Shown here: in pieces, positions 9,391 to 18,118 of the stretch
Layout of the letters: each line of letters begins with the position of its first letter
Numbering within the stretch: position 1 is the first letter of the stretch
NCBI GenBank assembly: GCA_018402085.1
Contig: JAGYJM010000002.1
Location: 3,177,501-3,241,500 of the forward strand
Direction of reading: 5' to 3'
DNA: 64,000 nt
From: Flavobacteriales bacterium
Lineage (GTDB): Bacteria > Bacteroidota > Bacteroidia > Flavobacteriales_D > Sanyastnellaceae
Notes under the pieces: generated by a model
Told to the model about the DNA's origin: nothing
The model's database searches: none
What the model saw: the letters and a program-made list of their open reading frames with translations, nothing else
Translations under genes and position numbers: made by a program

Positions 9391-10122
9391 TCATTTCAAG
9401 TTAGTCCAGAAAGCCGCCTCCCGCCCTACTCCACTGCGTGGGTCTTTCCGAAAGGCCTCCAAATCTGTGAATACGTCCAGCTTGCCGTCTTGCATGTATC
9501 CAAACCGGTCGCCTGTGAGCAGCGCCTCTTTCACGTCATGCGTGATAAACAGCGCTGTAATGTGGTAATCCGCAGCCAGTCGCTTGTACAGTTGCTGCAT
9601 CTCTTCGCGCGTGCCTGCATCCAGACTACCAAAAGGCTCGTCGAGTAAGACGACTTTCGGACGTAGAATCAGTGCTCTTCCAAATGCTACACGCTGCTTT
9701 TGGCCGCCCGAAAGGGCGGGAGGCCTCTTGCTGCGGTGATCCGCAAGATCAAGTGCTTCAAGCATTTCATTCACCCGCTGCGTGCGCTCGGATGCGTTCA
9801 CTTCGCTCCTACGTCGTTTCAACGCCAATCCGAAGCCGATGTTCTCTGCTGCGTTCAAATGATCGAAAAGCGAGGGCTCCTGACTAAGGTAAACGATGTT
9901 GCGCTCTTCTGTCGCGAGGGTGTGCAGGGGCGCTCCGTCAAACGCTACTGAACCCTGGTCGGGTTGCTCGAGCCCTGCGATGCATTTCAGCAAGGTGGTC
10001 TTACCGCAGCCCGATGCGCCCAGCACTGACAGGGTCTCACCCTTGTTGAGCGATAGGTGGATGCCTTTCAGTATCTCCTGTGCGCCGTAACGCTTATGTA
10101 TCGAGTCAACGGTTAAGCCCAT
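9391..10122 (-). CDS. ABC transporter ATP-binding protein (YnjD-like)
   Basis: 243 residues from MGLTVDSIHKRYG. Walker A GASGCGKTT (~35-43), Q-loop YLSQEPSLF, signature LSGGQKQR, Walker B VVLLDEPFGSLDAG and H-loop ALFITHDV are all intact. It drives uptake through the two permeases encoded immediately upstream, whose nearest gene it overlaps by 17 bp. The family resembles ATPases of the iron/thiamine/polyamine class and E. coli YnjD. In the signature region the DNA forms CCGCCC-GAAA-GGGCGG, but this is explained by the conserved protein motif. Confidence 0.9.
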   Translation of the reverse strand: MGLTVDSIHKRYGAQEILKGIHLSLNKGETLSVLGASGCGKTTLLKCIAGLEQPDQGSVAFDGAPLHTLATEERNIVYLSQEPSLFDHLNAAENIGFGLALKRRRSEVNASERTQRVNEMLEALDLADHRSKRPPALSGGQKQRVAFGRALILRPKVVLLDEPFGSLDAGTREEMQQLYKRLAADYHITALFITHDVKEALLTGDRFGYMQDGKLDVFTDLEAFRKDPRSGVGREAAFWTNLK

Positions 10123-10870
10123 CTGCAATGCGAATCTTTCGTGTGAAAAGGAGGAAGAATACCGGCGGCAACACCAGCAAGCAACACGCCACAGCGGCCA
10201 TCGAGCGGTTGCCTTCAAGCGTGAACTGCAAAACACTTGTCGTTAGGGTGCGCACCTGGCCCACACCTAGCAGCTGTATCAATCCGTACTCAAACCACGA
10301 GAACAGAAATAACTGAACGAGCGAGAGCAGTATAGTCGGACGTGCCGCCGGACGATGAATACGCCACAATCGCTCGCTCACCGAGGCCCCAAGGGTGCCC
10401 CCCGCATCATCAGTCACCTTGCGGTCGGCGGTCCAGAAGGTGCTGAAGAGAATGAAGCTGTACGGTGTGGCAATGCACAGCTGCGCGAGCAAGACGCCGC
10501 CAAAGGAGGCGGTGAGTCCGCTCCAGGCGAAGTAGAATTGCAGGTTCGCAGCGCTGATGACCGGGGCCGTGCAAAAGGGTACCAATGCCAACCACAGAAT
10601 CAGTTTTCGGCGCCGCGATCGCAAGAGCAACCAACCGGTGAAAAAACCTAGTACCGTGCCCACAACCGCAACCGCAACCGCAAGAATGACCGAGGTGAAA
10701 ATGAGCGCCCCAAGCCCATCCGGACGTACGACCGATGCCCAGTTGCGCAGCTCCCATTCGGGCAGCACGGAAGGGTAAGCCCACTGCCCGGCGAACGACA
10801 GCATCAGCAACACTGCCAGAGGCAGTGTGTACACGATGAAAAGCAATCCACGGGTGAGTTTAACGTCCAT
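10106..10870 (-). CDS. ABC transporter permease (C-terminal YnjC-like half)
   Basis: 254 residues, about six hydrophobic helices. An EAA-like cytoplasmic loop is seen around DAGGTLGASVSERLWRIHRP. In E. coli the YnjC permease is a single ~510-residue protein with two such units; here the units are two overlapping genes. It overlaps its upstream partner by 11 bp and the ATPase by 17 bp, so translational coupling is likely. Confidence 0.82.
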   Translation of the reverse strand: MDVKLTRGLLFIVYTLPLAVLLMLSFAGQWAYPSVLPEWELRNWASVVRPDGLGALIFTSVILAVAVAVVGTVLGFFTGWLLLRSRRRKLILWLALVPFCTAPVISAANLQFYFAWSGLTASFGGVLLAQLCIATPYSFILFSTFWTADRKVTDDAGGTLGASVSERLWRIHRPAARPTILLSLVQLFLFSWFEYGLIQLLGVGQVRTLTTSVLQFTLEGNRSMAAVACCLLVLPPVFFLLFTRKIRIADGLNR

Positions 10871-11696
10871 AGTTGCGGTTCAAAGGTTGTACAATTACCA
10901 GCGCAAATCCGGCAATGAAGAGCGCCCATAAAGCCGACAGCGCATACCCTTCCGGAATGCGTGCGAGACTGTACCCACGGAGTTTGTCGATGATTTCAAC
11001 GCTCATCGGTCGCAGCGATTGCGATCCGAGCAGCAACGGCACTTCGTACGTGCCCAGCACGAAGACGAACCACACAATGATCAACGTGATGTTGCGCCGC
11101 AGTACCAGGGGCAAAAACAACTTGAAAAAGCGCTCTCCTGCAGATGCACCGAGGGTGCGCGCAGCATCGAGCTGAACCGTAACATCCCGCCGGGAGGCGG
11201 AAAGCAAAAAAAGCACCGTGAAGAAGGCAAATGACAAAAGGGTGTGCGTCAAAAACACGGCAATCCCCAGCGGATCGCTCACCAGAGTGGGAAAATCAGA
11301 CGCGCTATTGATCACGCCGATTGAAGCCAGGGTGCGCGAGAGCAGACCGGTGTCTGACAAAAAGTGAAAGCCGAAGAAAGCCGCTACAATCGGGGGCATC
11401 GCCAGGGGTAGAAAGAACCATGAAGGCAGTACGCTGCGTCGCTGCGTGAAGAGCACGCGCAACACCATGAAGGCCAGCGCCGCCGCCGTGAGGGTGGCTC
11501 CACTTGCCAGCAACAGGGTGTAGCCGAAGCTCTCTGCAAAGCGGCCGGTGCTGAAAAGGGCGGCGAAATGGTCAGTTGTAAAACCGTCAGATTTAAACCC
11601 GACGAGGCCCAGTCCGTTCAGCAACGCATACCCAATACCCAGCCATGCGGGCAGAGCGATAAGGAGGATGAACAGAATGAGGGCCACTTTTCTCAC
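10860..11696 (-). CDS. ABC transporter permease (N-terminal YnjC-like half)
   Basis: 278 residues with about six membrane segments, the first at residues 5-28. An EAA-type loop is visible in LDAARTLGASAGERFFKLFLPLV. It starts on the ATGA overlap with the stop of the binding-protein gene. It pairs with the next permease to form the membrane pore of the uptake system. Confidence 0.85.
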   Translation of the reverse strand: MRKVALILFILLIALPAWLGIGYALLNGLGLVGFKSDGFTTDHFAALFSTGRFAESFGYTLLLASGATLTAAALAFMVLRVLFTQRRSVLPSWFFLPLAMPPIVAAFFGFHFLSDTGLLSRTLASIGVINSASDFPTLVSDPLGIAVFLTHTLLSFAFFTVLFLLSASRRDVTVQLDAARTLGASAGERFFKLFLPLVLRRNITLIIVWFVFVLGTYEVPLLLGSQSLRPMSVEIIDKLRGYSLARIPEGYALSALWALFIAGFALVIVQPLNRNYGR

Positions 11697-12946
11697 TGCG
11701 CTTCAATCACGTAGGTTCTGAAATCTTCGTAGAGGCGGATCATGTACTCCGGCGCCGGCTCCTGAATCGCATTCTGCTCGAGCACTTCGCGCGGGGGCGC
11801 ATAGGTGCGCTGATCAAGTGAGTCAACCTTTGCCTGCATTTCAGCCGGCAACTTTGAACGGTCAAGCACGGTACCGTCGCCCCAGACTTTCGGGTCTGCC
11901 TTGCGCAGTTGTGCTTCAGGTGAAATGAGGAAATTCACCACGGCCATGGCTCCGGCCTTGGCCGCACTGTGTTCAGTAATGCCCATGTAGTGGCTGTTCT
12001 GAATGGTGCCGCTCTCAAAGGTATACGCACGACTGCTCTCCGGCAGGGTGCCGTTGATGACTTTGTTTTCGACCTCGCCGTCGTTGTTGCTCATCGTGAA
12101 CCACAGTTCGCCATTGCTGAAGAGCTGGTGCATCGGCGCAACGGATGCCGGAAAGGTGCGCCCCTCGCGCCAGAAGTACTGCTTGTTGCGGTTGAGGTAC
12201 TCCCAGAGTTCTTTCGAGAGTTGCTCATAACGCGCTTCATCAAACTCCCCGTCAAGTGAATGCGGATCACCGGCAAGGTTGGCCAGCATTGACTTCAGCA
12301 AGGTCATCCCCGTGAAGTCGGTGGGGATGGTAAACTTACCCGGGTGTGTACGCACCCACTCCTGCAGCTCTGCAAGGTTCTGCGGCGGCTGCGCCACATG
12401 ATCACTGTTGTAAATCAGGCAGAGTTGCACGTTGCCCCATGGACATTCATACCCCTCTGTCGGTTGCTGAAAATCGGTGTTAATGAAGGGGTTGTCGAGA
12501 TCGAGGTAGCGGCTGTTGGGGAGCGCGCTCACGAACGGCCCGTACAAGGCGTCCATCTCGCGGAGCTGGAAAAACGTCTCGCCGTTGATCCACATCAGGT
12601 CAATGTCGCTTTCACTGACCTGCGCCTGCTGCTCGGCAAGCAAGGTCGACACAATCTGGCTGCCTTGTCCGCTTGAGATTTCGAGGTTGACGCCGTACTG
12701 CTCTTTGACCATCGGCGTCACGTAGTCGCTCATGTAGTCGTTGATCAGCGGGTCTCCTTGCCACATCATCAGTTGAACGGTCTGACCCTTTGCGCGCGTA
12801 AGCACAGAATCCCACGGCAGGGCGGTCAGGTCAACCGACGCATCCGCCGCTCCCGATAGCGATCGGGATGCGGCGTCTGAAGAAGCATCACTACCACACG
12901 AGGTAGCGAAAATCACGAACAGGAGGGCGAACAGGATATTTTTCAT
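11693..12946 (-). CDS. ABC transporter substrate-binding lipoprotein (YnjB-like)
   Basis: 417 residues from MKNILFALL, with lipobox FATSC (Cys17). The body is a family 1 periplasmic binding protein. Stretches such as MMWQGDPLINDY and DLMWINGETFFQLRE closely resemble E. coli YnjB (COG4134), whose substrate is not established. A six-residue-longer start at 12964 exists but would spoil the signal peptide. A composite hairpin element is read in frame at residues ~24-36 (A-A-S-R-S-L-S-G-A-A-D-A), in the tether between the lipid anchor and the folded domain. It starts 14 bases after the TonB receptor stop. Confidence 0.88.
   Translation of the reverse strand: MKNILFALLFVIFATSCGSDASSDAASRSLSGAADASVDLTALPWDSVLTRAKGQTVQLMMWQGDPLINDYMSDYVTPMVKEQYGVNLEISSGQGSQIVSTLLAEQQAQVSESDIDLMWINGETFFQLREMDALYGPFVSALPNSRYLDLDNPFINTDFQQPTEGYECPWGNVQLCLIYNSDHVAQPPQNLAELQEWVRTHPGKFTIPTDFTGMTLLKSMLANLAGDPHSLDGEFDEARYEQLSKELWEYLNRNKQYFWREGRTFPASVAPMHQLFSNGELWFTMSNNDGEVENKVINGTLPESSRAYTFESGTIQNSHYMGITEHSAAKAGAMAVVNFLISPEAQLRKADPKVWGDGTVLDRSKLPAEMQAKVDSLDQRTYAPPREVLEQNAIQEPAPEYMIRLYEDFRTYVIEAQ
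12841..12875 (-). repeat. Composite (nested) hairpin-GATG element in a lipoprotein tether
   Basis: Outer arms CGCCGC/GCGGCG followed by GATG on the minus strand. The loop holds a second hairpin, ATCCCGAT-CGCT-ATCGGGA. It is sense to the gene and uses the same reading frame as the simple coding copies. Confidence 0.75.
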
Positions 12947-12960
12947 GCTACGAAGTTCGG

Positions 12961-15957
12961 TCAAAAGGTGTAACGCAGGCCGAATTGGAACTGGCGTGGT
13001 GGTGCCGCGTTGCGACGAACGAGCAGCCCGCTGTCAGCCGGACCGACCTGGATCTGGTTGCTCTGCGTGGCGTTGTTGCTGTACCCGCTGAGATTCTCGG
13101 CGTTGAGTGCGTTAAAAACCGATGCGGTGATAGCAATGCGCTGGCCTTCGGCAATCGGAATGTTGTACTGCAGGTTGACATCGAAGGTCGTGCTCCACGG
13201 CAGGCGGTCGCTGTTGCGATCTTCACCCGGTGCGCGGTCACTGTTGCCTACGTAGGCATCTCCGAATGAGCGTCCGTCGCCGTTAAGGTCGGTCGTGCCG
13301 TATAAGGTCGCATCCGGAATACGATTGATCGGCTGGCCGCTCTGCAGCAATGCCGCCAATGTCGCCGAGAAGTTGCGTATCGGATACCAGGTCAGGAAAC
13401 CATTGATCATGTGGGTGCGGTCGTTGATCGATGGACCCCATTCGTTGTCGAAGTTGTTGGCATCCATCGCGCGGAAGTTGATGTCTTCTGTGTTGTTTTC
13501 GAGACGTGACAAGGTGTACACCAAGCGATACGAAACCTTGTCTTCTCCGCGGTCTTTGTTCAGTGTGAAACTCGCAGCCCAGTAACGTGAACGACCGGCT
13601 GCTTCGGTCATCATCACGTTGCGCGAAATGCCGCGGAGGGTGTCGCCCTGCACGATGCTGTAGATGCCGTTTTCGTCATTGAAAATCGGCACCGGACGGG
13701 TTAGGTCGGCTTCGTCTTGCGGACGAACCTCTACGTTATCAGGGTCAATCGGGTAGGCCTCAGGCGCATTCAAATCGCGCAAGCGGAAGAGGTTCTCACT
13801 CTGGTTGTGCACGAGGTCAACGTAAAACAAGGTGTTGTCGTCAATCTGGTACTGGTAGCCGAGTGTGAACTGGTGCGAGTACGGATTGTCATACCCGTTG
13901 GGATTGAGAATGCGCAGCTCGTTCTGAAAAATCTGCTCGCGTTGATCCTGCAGCTCACTTGCCAGCGGGCCATCGAGGTAATCGACGTTGCTAACGTTGG
14001 CGGCTACGTTGCCCGCGTTGGTGACCGCTGCAATGTCGGTGTCATCCGGCAGGATACCGAGGTTGACCAGCTGCGCCACCTGTGTTTGGTAGTCAGCAGA
14101 GTTCGAGTTGAATTGCAACGCGTCGCTGTAAATGGCGTAGAGCACTTTTTCGTAGAAGAGTCCGTACCCACCGCGAATGGCACTGCGCGGACTCAATTTA
14201 TAGTTGAAGCTGAGGCGCGGTGCGATGTTGTTCATATCGCCTTCATCGCCGGCGCCCACGCTGAGGTCGTCGTAATCATAGCGCACACCGAGGTTCAGGT
14301 TGAGGCGCTCGTTGACATCGATCTGGTCTTCGAAATAGACGCTGTAGATGTTCTGCGTGCCGTCGAAAGCACTTTGGCGCAGCTCAACGGCGTAGTTGAG
14401 TACTTCAGCGTCTGACGGAATGGCTCCCGCACCGAGGTCTGCCCCCGGATTGGTCGCTGCCAGCGCAGTGAGTTGATCTTGTGTCAGCTTCACCGTGTAA
14501 CTGCCATTCGGATTGCCTCCGCCAAACAGCGAGAAGGTGGATGCCTTCACCTGCGCCCCGGCTTTCAGGGTGTGACGGCCTTTGTAGAAGGTGAACTTCT
14601 GGTGAAGTTGCTGGGTGTTCTCCAGTTCTCTGAAGCGGAAACCGGGGTGACCGAGCACGGCAATGGTCTGCTCTTGCGGGTCCAGCACGCTCACGTTCGG
14701 GTCATCGGGGTTGTTCGGGTCTGCGTAATCCCACAAAAAGCGACCGTAGAGGTAGTTGGTTTCCGAGACCCAATCATCGCCGAAATACGAATGGCGAAAC
14801 GCTACGTTCAGCGAGTTACGGGTTTGCGTGTTGCCGGCAGAGTTGAAGGTCACTCCACCGTCAAGTCCGCCGCCCTGACGCTCGATGCCAACCAGTCCGG
14901 CATTTACGCGAAGCATCGACTGGTGACGATCACTCCAGCGGTGATCAATGCGGCCTGAGAGGTAGGTAAATTCGTTTTGCCCGCGCACGGTCGTGTTAAC
15001 GCCGAGCTGCGGCGAGTTCAGCAGGTTGTCTTTGATGTCGCGGGTGTACTCGGCATTGATGTAGTAAAAGGTCTTGTCTTTGACGAGTGCACCTCCGAGG
15101 CCAAATCCTGCCTGGTGGCGTTGAAAGCCGTCTTTGACCTGGTTACCTGAAAGGTCGCGTTGTGCGTAGGGTGACTCAGCGTCTAGCACCGCTCCCGGAC
15201 GGGTCAGGTAGAAAACTTCACCCGTTTGTTCGTTGCTTCCGCTTTTAGTGGTGATGTTGATGACCCCGTTGGCCGTGAGTCCAAACTCTGGTGAGAAGTT
15301 GTTCGTAAGCACTGTGATGTTGTCGGTAAAGCCCACGGGAATTGCGAAACGTTGTCCGCCGAGAAAGTTCTCGTTGTTGTCCATCCCGTCGATGAGGTAG
15401 TTCGTGAAGAGCGGATTGGCGCCGTTGATGGCGACATTCGGCGCTTCGGGATAGAATCCGGTGGCTTGCGTGATGTTGGGCAGACGGTACAGCGCACGCG
15501 TGATGTCGCGCCCTTCTATCGGCACTTCTTCGATTTCGCGGGCACTTAAACTGCTGGCCACCTCGGCGTTGCGCGTGTTGAGTTGCGTTACGAGGTTGCG
15601 TCCGCTGCTGATCGTCGCGGCCTCGAGTTCAACGCTTTGCGATTTGTAAATCAACAGACTCACTGAAGCGCTCTGGTTTACACGTACATTCACATAGCCC
15701 GTATCTACATTCGTATATTCCGGGTGCGCCCCGATGTACACGCGATAGCGTCCGGCGCGTGGCACATTGAAGCGAGCCTTTCCACGTTCATCGCTGGTAC
15801 GCTGTTGTTTAAATCCGCTTTCTTGTTGATCAATGATCACGTCTACATCGCTCACCGTCTCGAGCGAAGTGAGGTCATACAGCTGGATGGTAACATCCGA
15901 TTGGGCCAGGGCGGTGAGGTTCAGCACCACGAGGGCCATAACAATGAGGTTTTTCAT
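12961..15957 (-). CDS. TonB-dependent receptor with N-terminal carboxypeptidase-regulatory-like domain
   Basis: 998 residues from MKNLIVMALVVLNLTALAQ (signal peptide). An upstream extension to 16044 is leader, since it runs through repeat DNA. Residues ~20-110 form a CarboxypepD_reg-like beta-sandwich, then a plug domain (VPIEGRDITRALYRLPNITQA, NYLIDGMDNNENFLGG, VINITTKSGSN), then a ~22-strand barrel ending in RYTF, a terminal-Phe beta-signal. It imports a ligand through the outer membrane with TonB energy. Being first in the operon with the YnjB-like ABC genes implies a full two-membrane uptake route for one substrate. No SusD partner is present, which argues against glycans. Confidence 0.92.
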   Translation of the reverse strand: MKNLIVMALVVLNLTALAQSDVTIQLYDLTSLETVSDVDVIIDQQESGFKQQRTSDERGKARFNVPRAGRYRVYIGAHPEYTNVDTGYVNVRVNQSASVSLLIYKSQSVELEAATISSGRNLVTQLNTRNAEVASSLSAREIEEVPIEGRDITRALYRLPNITQATGFYPEAPNVAINGANPLFTNYLIDGMDNNENFLGGQRFAIPVGFTDNITVLTNNFSPEFGLTANGVINITTKSGSNEQTGEVFYLTRPGAVLDAESPYAQRDLSGNQVKDGFQRHQAGFGLGGALVKDKTFYYINAEYTRDIKDNLLNSPQLGVNTTVRGQNEFTYLSGRIDHRWSDRHQSMLRVNAGLVGIERQGGGLDGGVTFNSAGNTQTRNSLNVAFRHSYFGDDWVSETNYLYGRFLWDYADPNNPDDPNVSVLDPQEQTIAVLGHPGFRFRELENTQQLHQKFTFYKGRHTLKAGAQVKASTFSLFGGGNPNGSYTVKLTQDQLTALAATNPGADLGAGAIPSDAEVLNYAVELRQSAFDGTQNIYSVYFEDQIDVNERLNLNLGVRYDYDDLSVGAGDEGDMNNIAPRLSFNYKLSPRSAIRGGYGLFYEKVLYAIYSDALQFNSNSADYQTQVAQLVNLGILPDDTDIAAVTNAGNVAANVSNVDYLDGPLASELQDQREQIFQNELRILNPNGYDNPYSHQFTLGYQYQIDDNTLFYVDLVHNQSENLFRLRDLNAPEAYPIDPDNVEVRPQDEADLTRPVPIFNDENGIYSIVQGDTLRGISRNVMMTEAAGRSRYWAASFTLNKDRGEDKVSYRLVYTLSRLENNTEDINFRAMDANNFDNEWGPSINDRTHMINGFLTWYPIRNFSATLAALLQSGQPINRIPDATLYGTTDLNGDGRSFGDAYVGNSDRAPGEDRNSDRLPWSTTFDVNLQYNIPIAEGQRIAITASVFNALNAENLSGYSNNATQSNQIQVGPADSGLLVRRNAAPPRQFQFGLRYTF

Positions 15958-15971
15958 TGAAGTGTTTTGGT

Positions 15972-16006
15972 CGGCGTATCCCGATGGCATTCGGGAGCGC
16001 CGGATG
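15972..16006 (+). repeat. Composite hairpin-GATG element upstream of the TonB receptor
   Basis: Outer arms CGGCG/CGCCG followed by GATG; the loop holds TCCCGA-TGGCAT-TCGGGA. It lies 15 bases before the receptor start codon, so it would be in the mRNA leader (antisense orientation). Confidence 0.7.
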
Positions 16007-16028
16007 AGGTTTACTGAAAGAATGAGAG

Positions 16029-16046
16029 GGATGCGTACTCGCATCC
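16029..16046. repeat. GGATGCG/CGCATCC hairpin (family F)
   Basis: GGATGCG-TACT-CGCATCC, preceded by GAGAG. A second copy with the same flank is at 46558-46576. Confidence 0.55.
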
Positions 16047-16055
16047 AAAGAGAAA

Positions 16056-16757
16056 TCAGGCCGCCTGAGGGGGACCACGCAGGATGTGCGCCGCATGGGC
16101 CACTGCATCCGGAAGAAGGATGTCGTTTTGAACACTGAGAGGTGCTGTGGTTTCAAGCGCTTTTTTCAGGCGCAAAAGCGCCTGGATGCGTCGGTCTGTC
16201 GTGTTTTCAAGTGCAAATGCCCGGAGGTCATGGTGCGTGTTGACATCCGCCGCTTTTGCGGCGAACAAGAGCACAGCCCCCGTCTGCTGCAACTGCGCCG
16301 TCAACGCTGCGTGCACGCGCGACGAATGCCACGGAATGACAGCAAAGTCGAGTTGATTGAAGGTCTCGCGATCGAGTCCGATCAGCCAATCGCCACCGCG
16401 GCGGTCGGGACCCAGAATGGCCGACTGACCGGCATCGGGCAGCGCATCGATGGACTGCTGAAGCAGCTCAGGACGGCACTCGGCGCCATCGGCACCGATG
16501 AGCAGCACGCGGTCGAAACCGGCTGCGAAGGTGTCTTGAAAAGCGTTGTGGAGCCGCTCAGCGAATGAACGTCCACGCTGCTTTTCCGTATCAATCACCA
16601 CCACCGGCAGTCCACTTTGCTGCGCTGCTTCGAGCGTCTGATGTTGCAAATGCGCCACCAATCGCTCATTCGCCACCTGCGAGAGGTGCGGCAACACGCG
16701 CTTGCGTCGGGCATCTTCGCGAGCAGTGCGGGTGAATATAGCGAGGGCAGTACGCAT
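16056..16757 (-). CDS. DUF2064 / rSAM-selenodomain-associated transferase 1-like protein (degenerate)
   Basis: 233 residues from MRTALAIFTRTAR. The fold matches the GT-A/CofC-like family TIGR04282: RRKRVLP corresponds to the KTRL segment, LLIGADGAECRPELLQQ to the IGTDCPxLxPELL segment, and LGPDRRGGDWLIGL to the GPxxDGGYxLIGL motif. The usual DCP and DGGYY residues are altered (DGAECRP and RRGGDW), so activity is uncertain. Members are known as partners of radical SAM proteins, which agrees with the rSAM gene at the end of the downstream operon. Two hairpin-GATG elements are embedded. The start avoids repeat DNA upstream. Confidence 0.75.
   Translation of the reverse strand: MRTALAIFTRTAREDARRKRVLPHLSQVANERLVAHLQHQTLEAAQQSGLPVVVIDTEKQRGRSFAERLHNAFQDTFAAGFDRVLLIGADGAECRPELLQQSIDALPDAGQSAILGPDRRGGDWLIGLDRETFNQLDFAVIPWHSSRVHAALTAQLQQTGAVLLFAAKAADVNTHHDLRAFALENTTDRRIQALLRLKKALETTAPLSVQNDILLPDAVAHAAHILRGPPQAA
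16167..16189 (+). repeat. Hairpin-GATG element in the DUF2064 gene (antisense)
   Basis: Seven-pair arms CAGGCGC/GCGCCTG around AAAA, then GATGC; six T precede it. The gene reads I-Q-A-L-L-R-L through it. Strict member. Confidence 0.75.
16244..16263 (-). repeat. Hairpin-GATG element in the DUF2064 gene (sense)
   Basis: CGCCGC-AAAA-GCGGCG-GATG on the minus strand, encoding F-A-A-K-A-A-D. Strict member, only ~55 bases from the previous copy. Confidence 0.75.
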
Positions 16758-16780
16758 GGGGGCAAGGTAATGAATGTAAG

Positions 16781-16841
16781 CCCACACTGCAGTGTGGGCC
16801 ATGGAAAAGGAACCTGTAAGCCCGCACTGCAGTGCGTGCCG
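16781..16841. repeat. Two CACTGCAGTG palindromes (family D)
   Basis: 16781-16798 is CCCACACTGCAGTGTGGG, preceded by ATGTAAG and followed by CCATG. 16824-16835 is GCACTGCAGTGC, also preceded by TGTAAGCCC. A third copy is at 39765-39784 in the opposite orientation. They lie between the divergent DUF2064 and ATPase genes. Confidence 0.65.
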
Positions 16842-16909
16842 TTCTATGGCACCTAACCAACTTTCGCACCCCTCAATGAGCAAAAATCATACAAAAAGCT
16901 CAACAGGAA

Positions 16910-18118
16910 GTGCAAAACGACTACATTCGTGTCTGCAATAAAAGAATCGTGGACACACTGTACCAAAAATACCGGCTGCTCTTGCAGCAAACTGACCTAA
17001 GCTTTAAACGTTATCTCTACGGTGAGATCGATTGGAGCAGCCGTATGGTAGGTATTGTTGGTCCGCGGGGAGTGGGAAAGACCACACTGATTCTCCAGTA
17101 TATCAAAGAGCACCTGGATGCAGATAAAGCACTCTATGCCACAGCAGACGACCTGTTTTTTAGTGAAAGCCGCTTGTATGATCTTGCTGACGACTTTTTT
17201 AAGCATGGTGGCGAAGTGCTGTTTGTGGATGAGATCCATAAGTACCCGGAGTGGTCGAGAGAATTGAAGAACATTTACGATTCGCTGCCCGGATTGAAGC
17301 TGGTCTTCACGGGGTCGTCTGTGCTAGATATCCTGAAAGGGTCATCAGATCTGAGCAGACGGGCGGTTATGTATGCCTTACAAGGACTTTCTTTTCGGGA
17401 ATATCTGCAGCTATATCATGGCATAGAACTGGGAGTCTCCGACCTGGAAAAGGTAATTCAGCATCAAGTGGAATGGCCTGAAGGAATCCGGCCGCTTCCC
17501 TTATTCGATGACTACCTGAAGCGTGGTTATTACCCATTCGGTATCGAGGGTCAGCTCACGCTGCGGTTGAGTCAGATCATCGTGCAAACGCTTGAATCAG
17601 ATATCCCACAGTTTGCGAATTTGAATGTGAGCACCGCCCGGAAGCTGAAACGGCTGCTCGGGATTATTGCTGAAAGCGTGCCGTTCAAACCGAACTTCAC
17701 AAAGATTGCATCTATTATTTCAGTCAGCCGTAACTCCCTCGACGACTATCTCGCATACATGGAAAGCGCTGGACTCATCGCGCAATTGCGGAGCGGAACT
17801 TCCGGTATCCGCGGTCTCGGAAAGGTCAGCAAGGTCTACCTCGATAACACGAACATTGCTCATAACCTACAGCCTGAGTCGCCCGATAAGGGGAACCTCA
17901 GAGAGACCTTCTTTTACAATCAAATGCGATTGAAATACCGGGTTGAGGCCGCCGATAAAGCTGACTTTAAGCTTGAAGATTACACCTTCGAGATCGGCGG
18001 AAAGAACAAGAAGCAATCACAGATCCATCAAGACGGCAGGTCGTTTATCGTAAAAGACGACATCGAATTCGGTTATCGAAATGTGATTCCCCTCTGGGCG
18101 TTCGGACTGACGTATTAG
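16910..18118 (+). CDS. AAA_14/DUF4143 family ATPase
   Basis: 402 residues. No usable in-frame ATG exists upstream, so I place the start at GTG 16910; an ATG at 16876 is out of frame and soon stops. Walker A GPRGVGKTT (~51-59), Walker B VLFVDEIHK and sensor-like LVFTGSS belong to the AAA_14 domain. The C-terminal ~170 residues are DUF4143, which often has a winged-helix and a restriction-enzyme-like fold. Such orphan ATPases are scattered in genomes and are commonly transferred; the molecular role is unknown. No partner gene is adjacent and repeat DNA follows it. Confidence 0.85.
   Translation: MQNDYIRVCNKRIVDTLYQKYRLLLQQTDLSFKRYLYGEIDWSSRMVGIVGPRGVGKTTLILQYIKEHLDADKALYATADDLFFSESRLYDLADDFFKHGGEVLFVDEIHKYPEWSRELKNIYDSLPGLKLVFTGSSVLDILKGSSDLSRRAVMYALQGLSFREYLQLYHGIELGVSDLEKVIQHQVEWPEGIRPLPLFDDYLKRGYYPFGIEGQLTLRLSQIIVQTLESDIPQFANLNVSTARKLKRLLGIIAESVPFKPNFTKIASIISVSRNSLDDYLAYMESAGLIAQLRSGTSGIRGLGKVSKVYLDNTNIAHNLQPESPDKGNLRETFFYNQMRLKYRVEAADKADFKLEDYTFEIGGKNKKQSQIHQDGRSFIVKDDIEFGYRNVIPLWAFGLTY

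Noticed and set aside
9704-9720. CCGCCC-GAAA-GGGCGG hairpin as another GATG-family member
   Set aside because: It is followed by GAGG, not GATG, and is explained by the conserved PALSGGQ codons of the ABC signature.
13717-14415. 232-codon open frame on the plus strand
   Set aside because: Antisense to the barrel of the TonB receptor; no domain or start signal.
16876-16909. ATG at 16876 as start of the AAA ATPase
   Set aside because: It is out of frame with the ATPase and meets a stop after 21 codons; no frameshift is needed because GTG 16910 serves.
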